40,625 bases of DNA from Caldilineales bacterium (GCA_024102915.1 JAGFJG010000179.1:1-40625), one strand, 5' to 3'; shown: positions 18,288 through 26,691, counted from the first letter of the stretch. The notes: generated from the sequence alone by a model not told the origin. Translations and numbers: made by a program.

Positions 18288-18932
18288 ATGAACCCAACCA
18301 CCTCTGCCGCTGAACGCCTGCCTGAGATCATCCGTCGCCTGCGCGTCGCCCACCCCGACGCTCGCTGCGCCCTCGACCACCACAACGCCTATGAATTGCT
18401 GGTAGCCACGATTCTGTCGGCGCAATGCACGGACGAGCGCGTGAACAAAGTCACGCCCGACCTGTTCGCCAGTTATCCCACGCCCAAGGACATGGCCGAC
18501 GGCCAGCGCGAGGACATCGAGGAAGCGATCCGCTCCACCGGCTTTTTTCGCAACAAAGCTAAACACATCCAGGAAGCTTCGCAGATCATCGCCTACGATC
18601 TGGGCGGGGAGGTGCCGGCGGATATGGAGCAATTGACGCAATTGCCGGGCGTGGCGCGCAAGACCGCCAATGTCGTTTTGGGCGTGTGCTACGGCATCGC
18701 CGACGGCATCGTGGTCGATACGCACGTCAAGCGTCTGTCCAATCGCCTGGGTCTGACCGAGAAGGACAATCCCGAAAAGATCGAGCAAGACCTGATGGCT
18801 ATCACCCCGCGCGAGGACTGGATCGATCTCTCGCACCTGCTCATTTTTCATGGCCGCCGGGTGTGCGCCGCCCGCAAGCCGGATTGCGCCAATTGCACGC
18901 TGAATGATATTTGCCCATCGGCGGAAATGTAG
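18288..18932 (+). CDS. nth: Endonuclease III (DNA glycosylase/AP lyase)
   Basis: A 214-residue base-excision repair enzyme that removes oxidised pyrimidines and nicks the abasic site. The helix-hairpin-helix is LPGVARKTANVVLG with catalytic Lys125; the second catalytic residue Asp144 is in VVDTHVKRLSNRLGL. The C-terminal [4Fe-4S] loop has the expected C-x6-C-x2-C-x5-C pattern at Cys193, 200, 203 and 209. Length matches the family. ATG 18288 is preceded by no obvious Shine-Dalgarno. It lies downstream of the iron-sulfur protein gene on the same strand, 72 bases apart, and could be co-transcribed with it. Confidence 0.96.
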   Translation: MNPTTSAAERLPEIIRRLRVAHPDARCALDHHNAYELLVATILSAQCTDERVNKVTPDLFASYPTPKDMADGQREDIEEAIRSTGFFRNKAKHIQEASQIIAYDLGGEVPADMEQLTQLPGVARKTANVVLGVCYGIADGIVVDTHVKRLSNRLGLTEKDNPEKIEQDLMAITPREDWIDLSHLLIFHGRRVCAARKPDCANCTLNDICPSAEM

Positions 18933-18993
18933 CTTGGGGCGACTGGACATTGAGGCGGCGGATCAATACCAAATACCCAATCCCCAATAACCA
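18932..18993. repeat. Iterated-word repeat (CCCAAT type)
   Basis: Words AATACC, AATACCC, AATCCCC and AATAACC follow each other at about 18965-18993. A weaker inverted partner (CTTGGGGCGACTGG) lies at about 18933-18946. It sits directly between nth and the dehydrogenase gene, and ends just before that gene's ribosome binding site AGAGGTGA. It resembles the other word-based intergenic elements but the pairing is less complete. Confidence 0.45.
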
Positions 18994-19010
18994 AAAAGAG
19001 GTGATCGACG

Positions 19011-20879
19011 ATGATCCCCAAACAAATGGATACCTATCTGTGCCAGGCCTTGCCCGAACGCACCTGGCGCAACCGGCTGGTCAGGCAAGGCTCGTTGCAT
19101 TTCATGGAATTCCGCACCAGCGATGTGGAACGCCTGCACCGCCTGGGCATCGAAGCCGATAAGCTGGGGCCGAGGCTGGTGGTGTGCATGTGGGATGAGG
19201 AAAGCGATCTGGAGGTGGGGGGTTTTCTAGTGGTGGACAATCTGGCGATGGGACGACCGGCCATGGGCGGGATACGAATGCTGCCTGGGGTGACGCCGGC
19301 CGCCATCTTCAATTTGGCTCGCGGCATGACCCTGAAAAACGCCGCCGCCGATCTGCCCTATGGCGGCGGCAAGAGCGGTATCGTCGCCCCCGCCCGCAAA
19401 ATCTCGCCCGAAGAACATGGCGAGATCGTGCGTCGTTTCGCCCGGCTGATCGGACGCTATCGGGATCTCTATCTGCCCGGCCCGGACGTGGGCACCAACG
19501 ATGCCGACATGAAAACCATCGCCATCGAGAACGGCCTGGACAGCGCCCTGTCCAAGCCGGTGGATATGGGCGGCAATCGCATCGATCAATTGGGCGCGGC
19601 TGCCGGCGGCGTGGTCATCGCCATCGACGCTCTGCTAGCCGAGATGGACCGGCTGCGCGCATTGCCCCAATTCCGTGACCTGCGAATGCCTGACCGCCAC
19701 GAACTGACCGTGCTGATCCAGGGCTTCGGGGCTGTGGGCGCGCACGTCGCCCAAATGTTGATGGCATGGAATCCGGCCCCGCTAATCACCGGCATCAGCG
19801 ACGCCCAGGGCTATCTTTTTGGCGGCGACGGTCTGCCTGTGGGCGAATTGAACGCGCTGCGCGACGCCCAGGGGATCGTCACATTCCCCTACTTCCGCCA
19901 ATACTTGCTCGACCGACACGCGATTCAGCCCGCCATCAAATTCGCCAACGCGCCCAACGATCTGTTGCGTGAGTCCGCCTTTTGCCTGGTTCCCGCCGCG
20001 CCCATCGCTAATTATCTGGATGTGGACGACAGCGCCAGGCCGTCGATGACCGTCGATCGCATGGGCAATTGGTCGATGATTGTGGAAGGTGCGAATACCT
20101 ACTCGCCTGACCCGGCTCGCCGCGCCGCCCGCATGCGCATGGAGCGCACGGTTTACTGGCAGAAAGGCGTGATCATCGCCACTGATTTCCTGGTCAATTC
20201 CGGCGGCGTCATTTTCGCCGCGCAGGAGCACCTGATCAAAACCCCGGACGACTTGCGCGCCCCTGCCGCCATCCTCGGCGACCGGACGGCGGTGCAACGC
20301 TGGCTGGATGAACATCAGGCGGGGCTGGCCGAACTGGCCGAGCGTCGTTTGCAGGCCGGGATCAGCAAGCGGGATGAGGTGATCCGCCGCAACATGAAAG
20401 AACTGGTCGACTATCTGGTCGCCGACCCCGACCTGTTGCCTCTCGAAGCCGCCGAGCAGATCAGCATCAATCGCATCGCCTCTTCCGAACGCTTCCGCCG
20501 CGTGACCGATATCATGGAGCCGTTGCAGACGATCTCGCCCGACGCCACCGTGCGCGATGCCGCCCAAATCCTGATCGCCGATCCCAACGAGATGCTGGCT
20601 GTGACGCAGGATGGCGAACTCGTGGGCGTCGTCACCGATTGGGATATCACCAAAGCCTCGGCCACGGCCTGCGCCGCCGATATCGCCATCGCCGACATCA
20701 TGACCACTGCGGTTGTGACCGCCAGCCCTGAAGACAATGTATTGGATGTGTTGCGCAGCCTGGAGACATTCGAGATCTCGGCCATGCCGGTTGTCGCAGC
20801 GGGTGTGGTCGTCGGTGTGATCAGCGGTGACATCCTGGCCCACAAAACCCTGTATCGCCTGCTGCAAACGCAATCATGA
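19011..20879 (+). CDS. Glu/Leu/Phe/Val dehydrogenase fused to a CBS domain pair
   Basis: A 622-residue fusion. Residues 1-480 are an amino-acid dehydrogenase of the glutamate dehydrogenase superfamily: substrate loop AMGGIRMLPGVT (about 84-95), catalytic Lys121 in LPYGGGKSGI, Asp159 in PGPDVGTND and the Rossmann motif IQGFGAVGAHVA (from 236). These enzymes reversibly deaminate an amino acid with NAD(P). Residues about 497-615 are two CBS motifs (ITDIMEPLQTISPDATVRDAA and ADIMTTAVVTASPEDNVLDVL), which in other proteins bind adenine nucleotides. The fusion suggests control by energy charge. ATG 19011 follows AGAGGTGA. Most relatives end at about 410-450 residues, so the tail is unusual. Substrate is most likely glutamate, not certain. 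Confidence 0.92.
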   Translation: MIPKQMDTYLCQALPERTWRNRLVRQGSLHFMEFRTSDVERLHRLGIEADKLGPRLVVCMWDEESDLEVGGFLVVDNLAMGRPAMGGIRMLPGVTPAAIFNLARGMTLKNAAADLPYGGGKSGIVAPARKISPEEHGEIVRRFARLIGRYRDLYLPGPDVGTNDADMKTIAIENGLDSALSKPVDMGGNRIDQLGAAAGGVVIAIDALLAEMDRLRALPQFRDLRMPDRHELTVLIQGFGAVGAHVAQMLMAWNPAPLITGISDAQGYLFGGDGLPVGELNALRDAQGIVTFPYFRQYLLDRHAIQPAIKFANAPNDLLRESAFCLVPAAPIANYLDVDDSARPSMTVDRMGNWSMIVEGANTYSPDPARRAARMRMERTVYWQKGVIIATDFLVNSGGVIFAAQEHLIKTPDDLRAPAAILGDRTAVQRWLDEHQAGLAELAERRLQAGISKRDEVIRRNMKELVDYLVADPDLLPLEAAEQISINRIASSERFRRVTDIMEPLQTISPDATVRDAAQILIADPNEMLAVTQDGELVGVVTDWDITKASATACAADIAIADIMTTAVVTASPEDNVLDVLRSLETFEISAMPVVAAGVVVGVISGDILAHKTLYRLLQTQS

Positions 20880-21769
20880 ACGATCTGTCTCATCTTCCCC
20901 CGGCCAAGAAGGCTTTGCTCGATGATCTGGTGGAACGACTGCGCCCGATCGAAGGTGTGGCGGCCATTGTCCTGGGCGGTTCCCACGCCAGCGGAACCCA
21001 CCATCCGGCTTCAGATATCGATGTCGGCCTCTACTATTTCGAGGATGAGCCGTTTGTAATCGAGGATGTGAAAGCAGTGGCCGCAGCAATTTCGGCGCAG
21101 AATTCGCCCGTCGTCACCGGTTTTTATGAGTGGGGAGCCTGGGTCAATGGCGGGGCCTGGATTCAAACGCCAGAGGGCAAGGTCGATTTTCTGTATCGCA
21201 ATTTGGATCAGGTGCGGCGCACCATTGTGGAAGCGCAACAGGGAATCACCCGCCATGACTACGGCCAACAGCCGACGCATGGCTTCTACAGCGTGATCTA
21301 CCTGGCTGAGACCCAAATCTGTATCCCACTTTATGATCCGGCCGGGTTGATCGCCGAACTCAAGGGATTGATTGAAACTTATCCTCCCCGGTTGAAGCGA
21401 AAAATCATCGCCGATTCGCTGTGGGCGGCGGAATTCACGCTGCTCTTTGCCCGGGATTACGCCGCCCAGGGCGATGTTTACAATACCGTCGGTTGCCTCA
21501 CCCGCGCTTTAGGCAACATGACCCAGGCTCTCTTCGCCCTCAATGAACGTTATTTCACCCGCGACAAAAAGGTGATGGCGACTATGGCGGCGTTTTCCAG
21601 CCTTCCGCCTGATTATGTCTTGCGGGTGAACCGCATTCTGGCCTGTCCGGGCTGGGATGCGAGCGAGTTGACGGACACGGTTTCAGCGCTGGCGCAGGCA
21701 TGGCAAGATGTCGTCACCTTGCCGGGGGTGCAGTACGAACCCCAGTTTTCGGTTTCCACGCACAATTGA
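20876..21769 (+). CDS. Nucleotidyltransferase-domain protein (Pol beta superfamily)
   Basis: A 297-residue protein. The N-terminal minimal nucleotidyltransferase fold has GGSHASGTHHPASDIDVGLY: Gly35-Ser36 and the metal-binding pair Asp47/Asp49. A third acidic residue may be in GKVDFLYR. The C-terminal half is helical and resembles DUF4037-type or kanamycin nucleotidyltransferase-like extensions. Its ATG overlaps the TGA of the dehydrogenase-CBS gene (ATGA at 20876-20879), so the two are probably co-translated. It could nucleotidylate a small molecule or a protein; nothing here tells which. No HEPN partner is next to it, so it is not an obvious MNT/HEPN toxin-antitoxin. Confidence 0.8.
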   Translation: MNDLSHLPPAKKALLDDLVERLRPIEGVAAIVLGGSHASGTHHPASDIDVGLYYFEDEPFVIEDVKAVAAAISAQNSPVVTGFYEWGAWVNGGAWIQTPEGKVDFLYRNLDQVRRTIVEAQQGITRHDYGQQPTHGFYSVIYLAETQICIPLYDPAGLIAELKGLIETYPPRLKRKIIADSLWAAEFTLLFARDYAAQGDVYNTVGCLTRALGNMTQALFALNERYFTRDKKVMATMAAFSSLPPDYVLRVNRILACPGWDASELTDTVSALAQAWQDVVTLPGVQYEPQFSVSTHN

Positions 21770-21805
21770 GCGGTTGTAGCCATTTGTTTTTTCACAGGTA
21801 CGCTT

Positions 21806-22819
21806 ATGATGTACCAACTATTGAATCCAACCATCGATCCACTTCCCTGGCTGCTGGAACCCGACCCGGATAACCCCAGCATCCGCTACTTCACCCTCAC
21901 CGATCTGCTGACCCGAACTGAGGAGGATGAGGAGGTACGCGAAGCCCGTGCTGCCATCATGCGCTCCGGCCCGGTTCCCGCCATCCTCGACGCCCAATAC
22001 CCCGAAGGCTTCTGGGTGAAAGCAGGCGGCGGTTATTCGCCCAAATATCGTGGCACGGTCTGGCAAATCCAATTCATGGGCGAATTGGGCGCTGACCCCA
22101 CCGACGAGCGTGTGCGCCGCGGCTGCGAATATGTGCTCACACACACACAGGCTCGCACAGGCGCGTTCGCCGCCTCACAAACGGCCAGTCCGGGCAGCGC
22201 CATTCACTGCCTGACCGGCAATTTGCTCTACGCACTCATCCGCCTTGGCTGGCTGGATGACGAGCGCGTCCAGGCCGCCATCACCTGGCTGGTGAATTCG
22301 ATCACGGGCGACCCCGCCCCGCGCTATTATGGCTGGGGGACAAGCGGGCCGGGATTCGCTTGCGGGATCAACGACGGCCAGCCCTGCGCCTGGGGCGCGA
22401 ATAAAGCGCTCAAAGCCCTGCTCGCCATCCCCGCCGACCAGCGCAGTCCTGCCGTCCAACGCGCCCTCGACCAGGGAGCCGAATTCCTGCTCAGCCGTGA
22501 CCCCACCGTGGCCGACTACCCCTTCACCGAGCATGTCAGCTCGACCTGGTTTAAGCTCGGCTTCCCTCTCAGCTATTGGAGCGACGTGCTGGAAACCCTG
22601 CAAATCCTCACCGATTTCGGCTATGGCGATGATTCCCGCCTGCAAAACGCCATCGATTTTGTGCTGTCAAAACAGGATGATCAGGGACGATGGAAATTGC
22701 AAAACAGCCTGCGCGGTAAAATGTGGATGGACATCGAGCGGCAGGGTCAACCCAGCAAGTGGATTACGTTGCGGGCATTGCGGGCGGTGGGGGAGAAAGG
22801 GTTGAAGGCGGAAGGTTAA
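21806..22819 (+). CDS. Alpha/alpha-toroid repeat protein (prenyltransferase/squalene-cyclase-like fold)
   Basis: A 337-residue soluble protein with helical repeats of the terpenoid cyclase/prenyltransferase type: IRYFTLTDLL, GFWVKAGGGYSPKYRGTVWQIQFMGELG, and QNAIDFVLSKQDDQGRWKLQNS. The QDDQGRW part matches the QW-like repeat. It has no DXDD or other cyclase acid motif that I can see, so enzymatic cyclisation is doubtful. Related proteins of unknown role are common in Chloroflexota. ATG 21806 is followed by a second ATG; the ribosome site is weak. The last residues (GLKAEG) and the stop lie inside an iterated-word repeat shared with the convergent rmlD gene. Confidence 0.75.
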   Translation: MMYQLLNPTIDPLPWLLEPDPDNPSIRYFTLTDLLTRTEEDEEVREARAAIMRSGPVPAILDAQYPEGFWVKAGGGYSPKYRGTVWQIQFMGELGADPTDERVRRGCEYVLTHTQARTGAFAASQTASPGSAIHCLTGNLLYALIRLGWLDDERVQAAITWLVNSITGDPAPRYYGWGTSGPGFACGINDGQPCAWGANKALKALLAIPADQRSPAVQRALDQGAEFLLSRDPTVADYPFTEHVSSTWFKLGFPLSYWSDVLETLQILTDFGYGDDSRLQNAIDFVLSKQDDQGRWKLQNSLRGKMWMDIERQGQPSKWITLRALRAVGEKGLKAEG

Positions 22820-22866
22820 AGGTTGAAGCGCTGCGCTCAACCCCGATCTTCAACGTTCAACCCTGA
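22797..22866. repeat. Iterated-word palindrome containing both convergent stop codons
   Basis: The left arm (about 22800-22827) iterates GGTTGAAG and GGTTAAAG; the right arm (about 22850-22866) iterates TTCAACGTTCAACC. A tighter hairpin, GGTTGA...TCAACC, sits inside. The TAA of the toroid gene (22817-22819) and the TGA of rmlD (22857-22859) both fall inside the element, so it may act as a two-way terminator. Confidence 0.65.
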
Positions 22867-23702
22867 ACCTGCAACCGCCACTCCGCCACGCCATCCTGCC
22901 AGGACGGCAGCACGATACCCAGGGCGGCGGCGGCGCGGTTGGCAAGTACCGCTCGCAATGGCGGCTGGCTGGGGCGCGGCCAGGCGGTGTGCGGTATGGG
23001 CATGACGGGGATATGTTCCCGCCCGGTTTGGCGCAGCACTTCGCAGGCGAATTCATAGCGGCTGGCGACGCCGCTGTTCGTGAGATGGTAAATGCCAAAA
23101 GGGGCCGAACGTCCAATCAGGCCCATGATCGCCAGGGCGAGATGCGGGGCGTAGGTGGGGTTGCCGAACTCATCGTCGACCACGCTCAACTCGCCATGTT
23201 TGTCGGCGGCGGCCACGATCTTGGCCGGGAAATTGTTGCCGCCGGGGCCATACAGCCAGGCCGTGCGCACGATCATCACCTGATCATGATAGAACCGCAC
23301 CGCCTGTTCGCCCGCCAGCTTGGAGCGAGCATAGGCGCTGCGAGCATTGGGCTGATCCCATTCATCGTAGGGGCGATCCGCCTCGCCATCGAAGACCTCG
23401 TTGGTGGAAACATGCACCAGGGGGATGCCCAACCGCCGGCAGGATTTTGCCAGGTGTCCGGCCCCATGCGCGTTCACGGCGTAGGCCAGATCGGGGTTAG
23501 CTTCGGCCCCATCGACGTTGGTGTAGGCGGCGGCGTTGATCACGACTGTTGGGGCGATAGCATCCAGCCGCTCACGGACGGCCAAGTCATCGGTCATGTC
23601 GAATTCGGGCAGGTCGAGGCCAACGTGTTCGAAATCGGTAGGGAATTCGTAGAGCAAACGGCCGAGCTGGCCTTTGTGACCGACAACCAGGATTTTCGTC
23701 AT
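22857..23702 (-). CDS. rmlD: dTDP-4-dehydrorhamnose reductase
   Basis: A 281-residue NAD(P)H-dependent reductase making dTDP-L-rhamnose, the last step of rhamnose donor synthesis. The Rossmann start is VVGHKGQLGRLL; AAAYTNVD is the conserved second motif; the short-chain dehydrogenase pair is Tyr124 and Lys128 in YARSKLAGE; TAWLYGPGGNNF and FGNPTYAPHLA close the family pattern. The usual STDYVFDG is STNEVFDG here (residues 99-106), an uncommon variant. The rmlA, B and C partners are not in this window. It could supply rhamnose to the exopolysaccharide cluster, but it is 13 kb away with other genes between. Confidence 0.92.
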   Translation of the reverse strand: MTKILVVGHKGQLGRLLYEFPTDFEHVGLDLPEFDMTDDLAVRERLDAIAPTVVINAAAYTNVDGAEANPDLAYAVNAHGAGHLAKSCRRLGIPLVHVSTNEVFDGEADRPYDEWDQPNARSAYARSKLAGEQAVRFYHDQVMIVRTAWLYGPGGNNFPAKIVAAADKHGELSVVDDEFGNPTYAPHLALAIMGLIGRSAPFGIYHLTNSGVASRYEFACEVLRQTGREHIPVMPIPHTAWPRPSQPPLRAVLANRAAAALGIVLPSWQDGVAEWRLQVQG

Positions 23703-23734
23703 TCTAACTCGCTTGCGTGTGTTGAAAGTGCAGA

Positions 23735-25504
23735 TCAGAGATAATTGGTCAGCGCCGTGGTCGAAGGGATGATCAGGTCGGCATCCCGCAATTCACGCTC
23801 GGCGCCGAACCCGCACAGAACCGCCACCGAGCGAGCGCCGGCCGCCTGAGCGGAGCGCACATCGACCGTGGTATCGCCAACCATCAGGCAGGAATCGGGT
23901 TCCAAACCCAGATTGGCAGCCGCCTTCTCGACCGGCTCGGGATGCGGCTTCAGCCGTCGCACGTCATCCGCGGCGACAATCGTGTCGAATAGATGGGTGA
24001 GCCCATGATGATCGAGGAATTGCACGGCGGTCGCCCGCCCGCGGGTGGTGACCAGGCCCAACCGGTATTGCTGGTGAAGCTGCGTCAGGGTGACATCAAC
24101 GTTCGGGATCAGTTGAAGGGCTTCGGGTCGCGCCATCCCCAGGGTTTCCCGCATCCAGCGGTTGAAGCGAAATACATCATCGTCGAGGCTCAGTCGGTCG
24201 AGTTGTGAAAGCAGCCAGTTGAGCGGTCCCTCTGTGAGGATGAGCAGATGTCGTATGAAGGGACGGGGGTCATCCCCCGGAAACAATCGATTCAGCGAGC
24301 GCAGACGACCAGCCAACTTTTCGATCATCATGTCATCTGTGTCGGCCAGCGTACCGTCCAGATCAAAAAGGATGGCCAGAATAGGCGTGGCCGTGAGCCT
24401 GTCCCCTTTTTTGCGTTCTTCCGCCGCCATGATCGAACCGGCCGGGAATGGGTCGAGGTCGAGCAGTTTTCGATAGATGTAATCGCCCAACACGCGCGAG
24501 GTGGCGATAACGGGGGCGGCGATCAACACGCCCAACAATCCGATCTGGACAGCCCCCACAATGGTGCCGACAAAAACAACGCCGGGATGCAGTCTGACTC
24601 GTCGCCCCACAATCCGCGGCAACAGATAGATCTGCTCCACCTGAAAGATGACGAGGTAGACGCCGATCACGATAATCGCCAATACGAGAGGATTGATGTG
24701 CAGCCATGAACTGCCGATAAAGAGGGCGGTGAGGACTGCGGGGATGGCAGCCAGGGGCGGGCCGATGGTGGGGATGAATTCCATGATCCCGGCGATGAGG
24801 CCCAGCATAAAGGCGCTCGGCAGGCCGAGAATCGTCATGCTCACCCCGACCAGCGTGCCCACGATGACGCCGAGCACGAGTTCGCCGCGGAAAAAAGCAT
24901 CCCAAATGCGACCAATCTCCCCGGACAGGCTCGCAAATTCCGTTCGTTGCGAGCCGGGCACATAACCCAGAAACCACAATCGTAGCTTATGACTATCTTT
25001 CAATAGCCAGAACACCACCACAACTACAAAAACGATCCACACAAGGCTGGCGGCAACGCTGGAGACAATCTGCAGAGCGCTGCTGGCGAATGGCGTGATC
25101 AGGCTTTGCAGCCCCTCCATCAGCCGTACTGATAAGTCTGCGCCGTCCAATTCGATGAAACCGATGTGGATGGTCTCCTGGCTGATCCGGTCGAGCAGCG
25201 GCTGTAAGGCATCGACATCGATGCGCACGTTGGAGATGATATTGGCGATCCCCGGAGTCGCCAGCACCGGGGCCAGGACGAGCAAGCCTAGCGCCAAAAA
25301 GATAACGGCTGCGGTGGCGAAACCCTGCGACCATCCGGTCTGGCGGATAAGCCAGTCCACCGCCGGTTTGAGCAGGTAGGCGAGAATCGCTGCCACCAGC
25401 AGCGGCGGGATGGCCTGACCAAATTGCAGCAATATCCAAAGGCCGACCAGCAGCACGATGGCCAGGATGACAAGCTTGGTGGTAGATGACCAGCGCGAAT
25501 CCAC
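23735..25504 (-). CDS. AI-2E-family permease fused to a HAD-type phosphatase
   Basis: A 589-residue single open frame. Residues 1-350 form an AI-2E-family (PerM-like) membrane protein with about eight segments and the family signature LGLPSAFMLGLIAGIMEFIPTIGPPLAAIP. Residues about 375-589 form a phosphoglycolate-phosphatase-like HAD hydrolase: LFDLDGTLADTDD (Asp381/Asp383), LVTTRGR, KPHPEPVEKAA and MVGDTTVDVRSAQAAG. The internal ATG at 24430 has no Shine-Dalgarno, so a separate HAD gene is unlikely. The start is GTG 25504, also with a poor ribosome site. The transported substrate of such permeases is uncertain. The HAD part would act on the cytoplasmic side. Confidence 0.85.
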   Translation of the reverse strand: MDSRWSSTTKLVILAIVLLVGLWILLQFGQAIPPLLVAAILAYLLKPAVDWLIRQTGWSQGFATAAVIFLALGLLVLAPVLATPGIANIISNVRIDVDALQPLLDRISQETIHIGFIELDGADLSVRLMEGLQSLITPFASSALQIVSSVAASLVWIVFVVVVVFWLLKDSHKLRLWFLGYVPGSQRTEFASLSGEIGRIWDAFFRGELVLGVIVGTLVGVSMTILGLPSAFMLGLIAGIMEFIPTIGPPLAAIPAVLTALFIGSSWLHINPLVLAIIVIGVYLVIFQVEQIYLLPRIVGRRVRLHPGVVFVGTIVGAVQIGLLGVLIAAPVIATSRVLGDYIYRKLLDLDPFPAGSIMAAEERKKGDRLTATPILAILFDLDGTLADTDDMMIEKLAGRLRSLNRLFPGDDPRPFIRHLLILTEGPLNWLLSQLDRLSLDDDVFRFNRWMRETLGMARPEALQLIPNVDVTLTQLHQQYRLGLVTTRGRATAVQFLDHHGLTHLFDTIVAADDVRRLKPHPEPVEKAAANLGLEPDSCLMVGDTTVDVRSAQAAGARSVAVLCGFGAERELRDADLIIPSTTALTNYL

Positions 25505-25574
25505 TTGAAGGCTCGCTACATTAAGAATGTGCTGGAATGAATCTTTAGCAAAACCTGCTGCTCAGACCCTTGTC

Positions 25575-25741
25575 TCCGGGGGATACCCCCGGAACCCCCA
25601 TTCAGGGGGCACTACGTCCCCCTGAAACCCCCCGTAAGGTCTCGCTTGTAGACGCAAAATTGTGTTATACGCACAGACCTTTCGAGGGGGTTTGGGGGAG
25701 TGTAACATCCCCCAAGCGGGGGAGCGGGGGTATCCCCCGCA
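25575..25741. repeat. Large GC-rich inverted repeat, MITE-like
   Basis: Two arms of about 68 bases (25575-25642 and 25675-25741) are inverted copies of each other around a 32-base core. Each arm itself contains small palindromes: CGGGGGATACCCCCG, a CCCCC...GGGGG pair and TCCCCCTGAAACCCCCC or its variant. Both arms end inward with AAGGTCT. Several differences between the arms keep pairing inside each arm (CCGG...CCGG versus GCGG...CCGC), which suggests selection on the fold. It lies between the AI-2E/HAD gene and signal peptidase. No transposase is inside. The many G5 runs could form quadruplexes. Confidence 0.75.
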
Positions 25742-25835
25742 AGACCATTTTGAAGCTGCGTAATTCAGTATCATATCTCGATCTACATAAAGCGATACGG
25801 AAAACAGTCATTTTGACGTGACGAGAGTCGCTATT

Positions 25836-25880
25836 GAATCTGTGATGGTACAGATTCGAGAAATGCAGGCGAAGCCCTGC
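25836..25880 (-). terminator. Candidate terminator hairpins after the signal peptidases
   Basis: Just past the signal peptidase stop at 25903, the minus strand reads GCAGG-GCTTCG-CCTGC followed by ATTTCTC, then a second perfect 8-bp hairpin, GAATCTGT-ACCATC-ACAGATTC. The first has a stable UUCG-type loop and a short U-rich tail; the second has no U-tract. The pair may end transcription of the lepB genes. Confidence 0.4.
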
Positions 25881-25902
25881 TGCAATTGTGATCTGGCGTG
25901 CG

Positions 25903-26556
25903 TCAGTGCACAAAGCCTACATCTGTAAAGGGCCAATAACGCACCCAGGCGCGGCCAACCACCTGATCGAAGGGTATGGCTCCAAATGAACGGGAATCGT
26001 TGGAGTTGTTGCGATTGTCGCCCATGACGAACACATAGCCCTCCGGGATACGCGTTTCGGGATAGGTTCCCCGTGTGACTGTACGCAGATAGGGTTCATC
26101 CAACGCCCGACCATTGATAAGGACCCGGCCATCTCTGACTTCAATCGCTTCTCCGGGAAGCCCGATCACTCGCTTGATCAACATTTCCTTGCCAAAGCCC
26201 GGCACACGAATGACGACGATATCGTCACGCGCAGGCGGGTGCAGATGATAACTCAACTTCTCGATGACCAGACGCTGATGACCATACAGCGTCGGCTCCA
26301 TACTATAGCCCTCGACTCGCGTCGCCTGTGCCAGAAACAGGTGGATCAACAAGGCGATGAGCACCGCCGGAAGCACAGTCTCGATCATCTCGCGTGCGCC
26401 CTGCCATAAGGATGGCGATCCGTCCCGTGACGGCGGCGGGGTAGGCCGCGTCGTGGGCAGAGCTGGCGCGGAATCATAGCGCTGGGGCTGGGCGTCGGGC
26501 CGGATGATGCGGGCGTCAGGAGGCAGGCCGGAGGAGGAGCGAGTCTGATCGTGCAT
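25903..26556 (-). CDS. lepB: Type I signal peptidase (copy 1)
   Basis: A 217-residue membrane-anchored serine protease that cleaves signal peptides of exported proteins. A Pro-rich cytoplasmic start of about 55 residues precedes one membrane segment (VLPAVLIALLIHLFLAQ). The catalytic Ser85 is in YSMEPTL and the general base Lys128 in LIKRVIGLPGE; box E is GYVFVMGDNRNNSNDSRSFG. ATG 26556 is chosen because its product aligns with the start of the neighbouring copy (both have DARIIRP); the frame is open to 26616. It could mature the large secreted proteins of the polysaccharide cluster. Confidence 0.94.
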   Translation of the reverse strand: MHDQTRSSSGLPPDARIIRPDAQPQRYDSAPALPTTRPTPPPSRDGSPSLWQGAREMIETVLPAVLIALLIHLFLAQATRVEGYSMEPTLYGHQRLVIEKLSYHLHPPARDDIVVIRVPGFGKEMLIKRVIGLPGEAIEVRDGRVLINGRALDEPYLRTVTRGTYPETRIPEGYVFVMGDNRNNSNDSRSFGAIPFDQVVGRAWVRYWPFTDVGFVH

Positions 26557-26691
26557 GGTACTCAAACAGAGCATACGAGATGGGAATAGGATACCGTCAT
26601 ACGGCCTGGAAGCCAAAACGACCGGCTGTACGCCAGTCGTCGGTTATCTTACAGTGTGCAGGTGAATAAAATGACTGCTATCGGGCGCATG

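Noticed and set aside
19782..20873. Minus-strand frame of 363 codons opposite the dehydrogenase-CBS gene
   Set aside because: Shadow of a strongly supported gene; His/Gly-rich composition typical of antisense reading.
20876..21769. MNT/HEPN toxin-antitoxin reading of the nucleotidyltransferase
   Set aside because: The protein is much longer than MNT antitoxins and no HEPN gene with an RxxxxH motif is adjacent.
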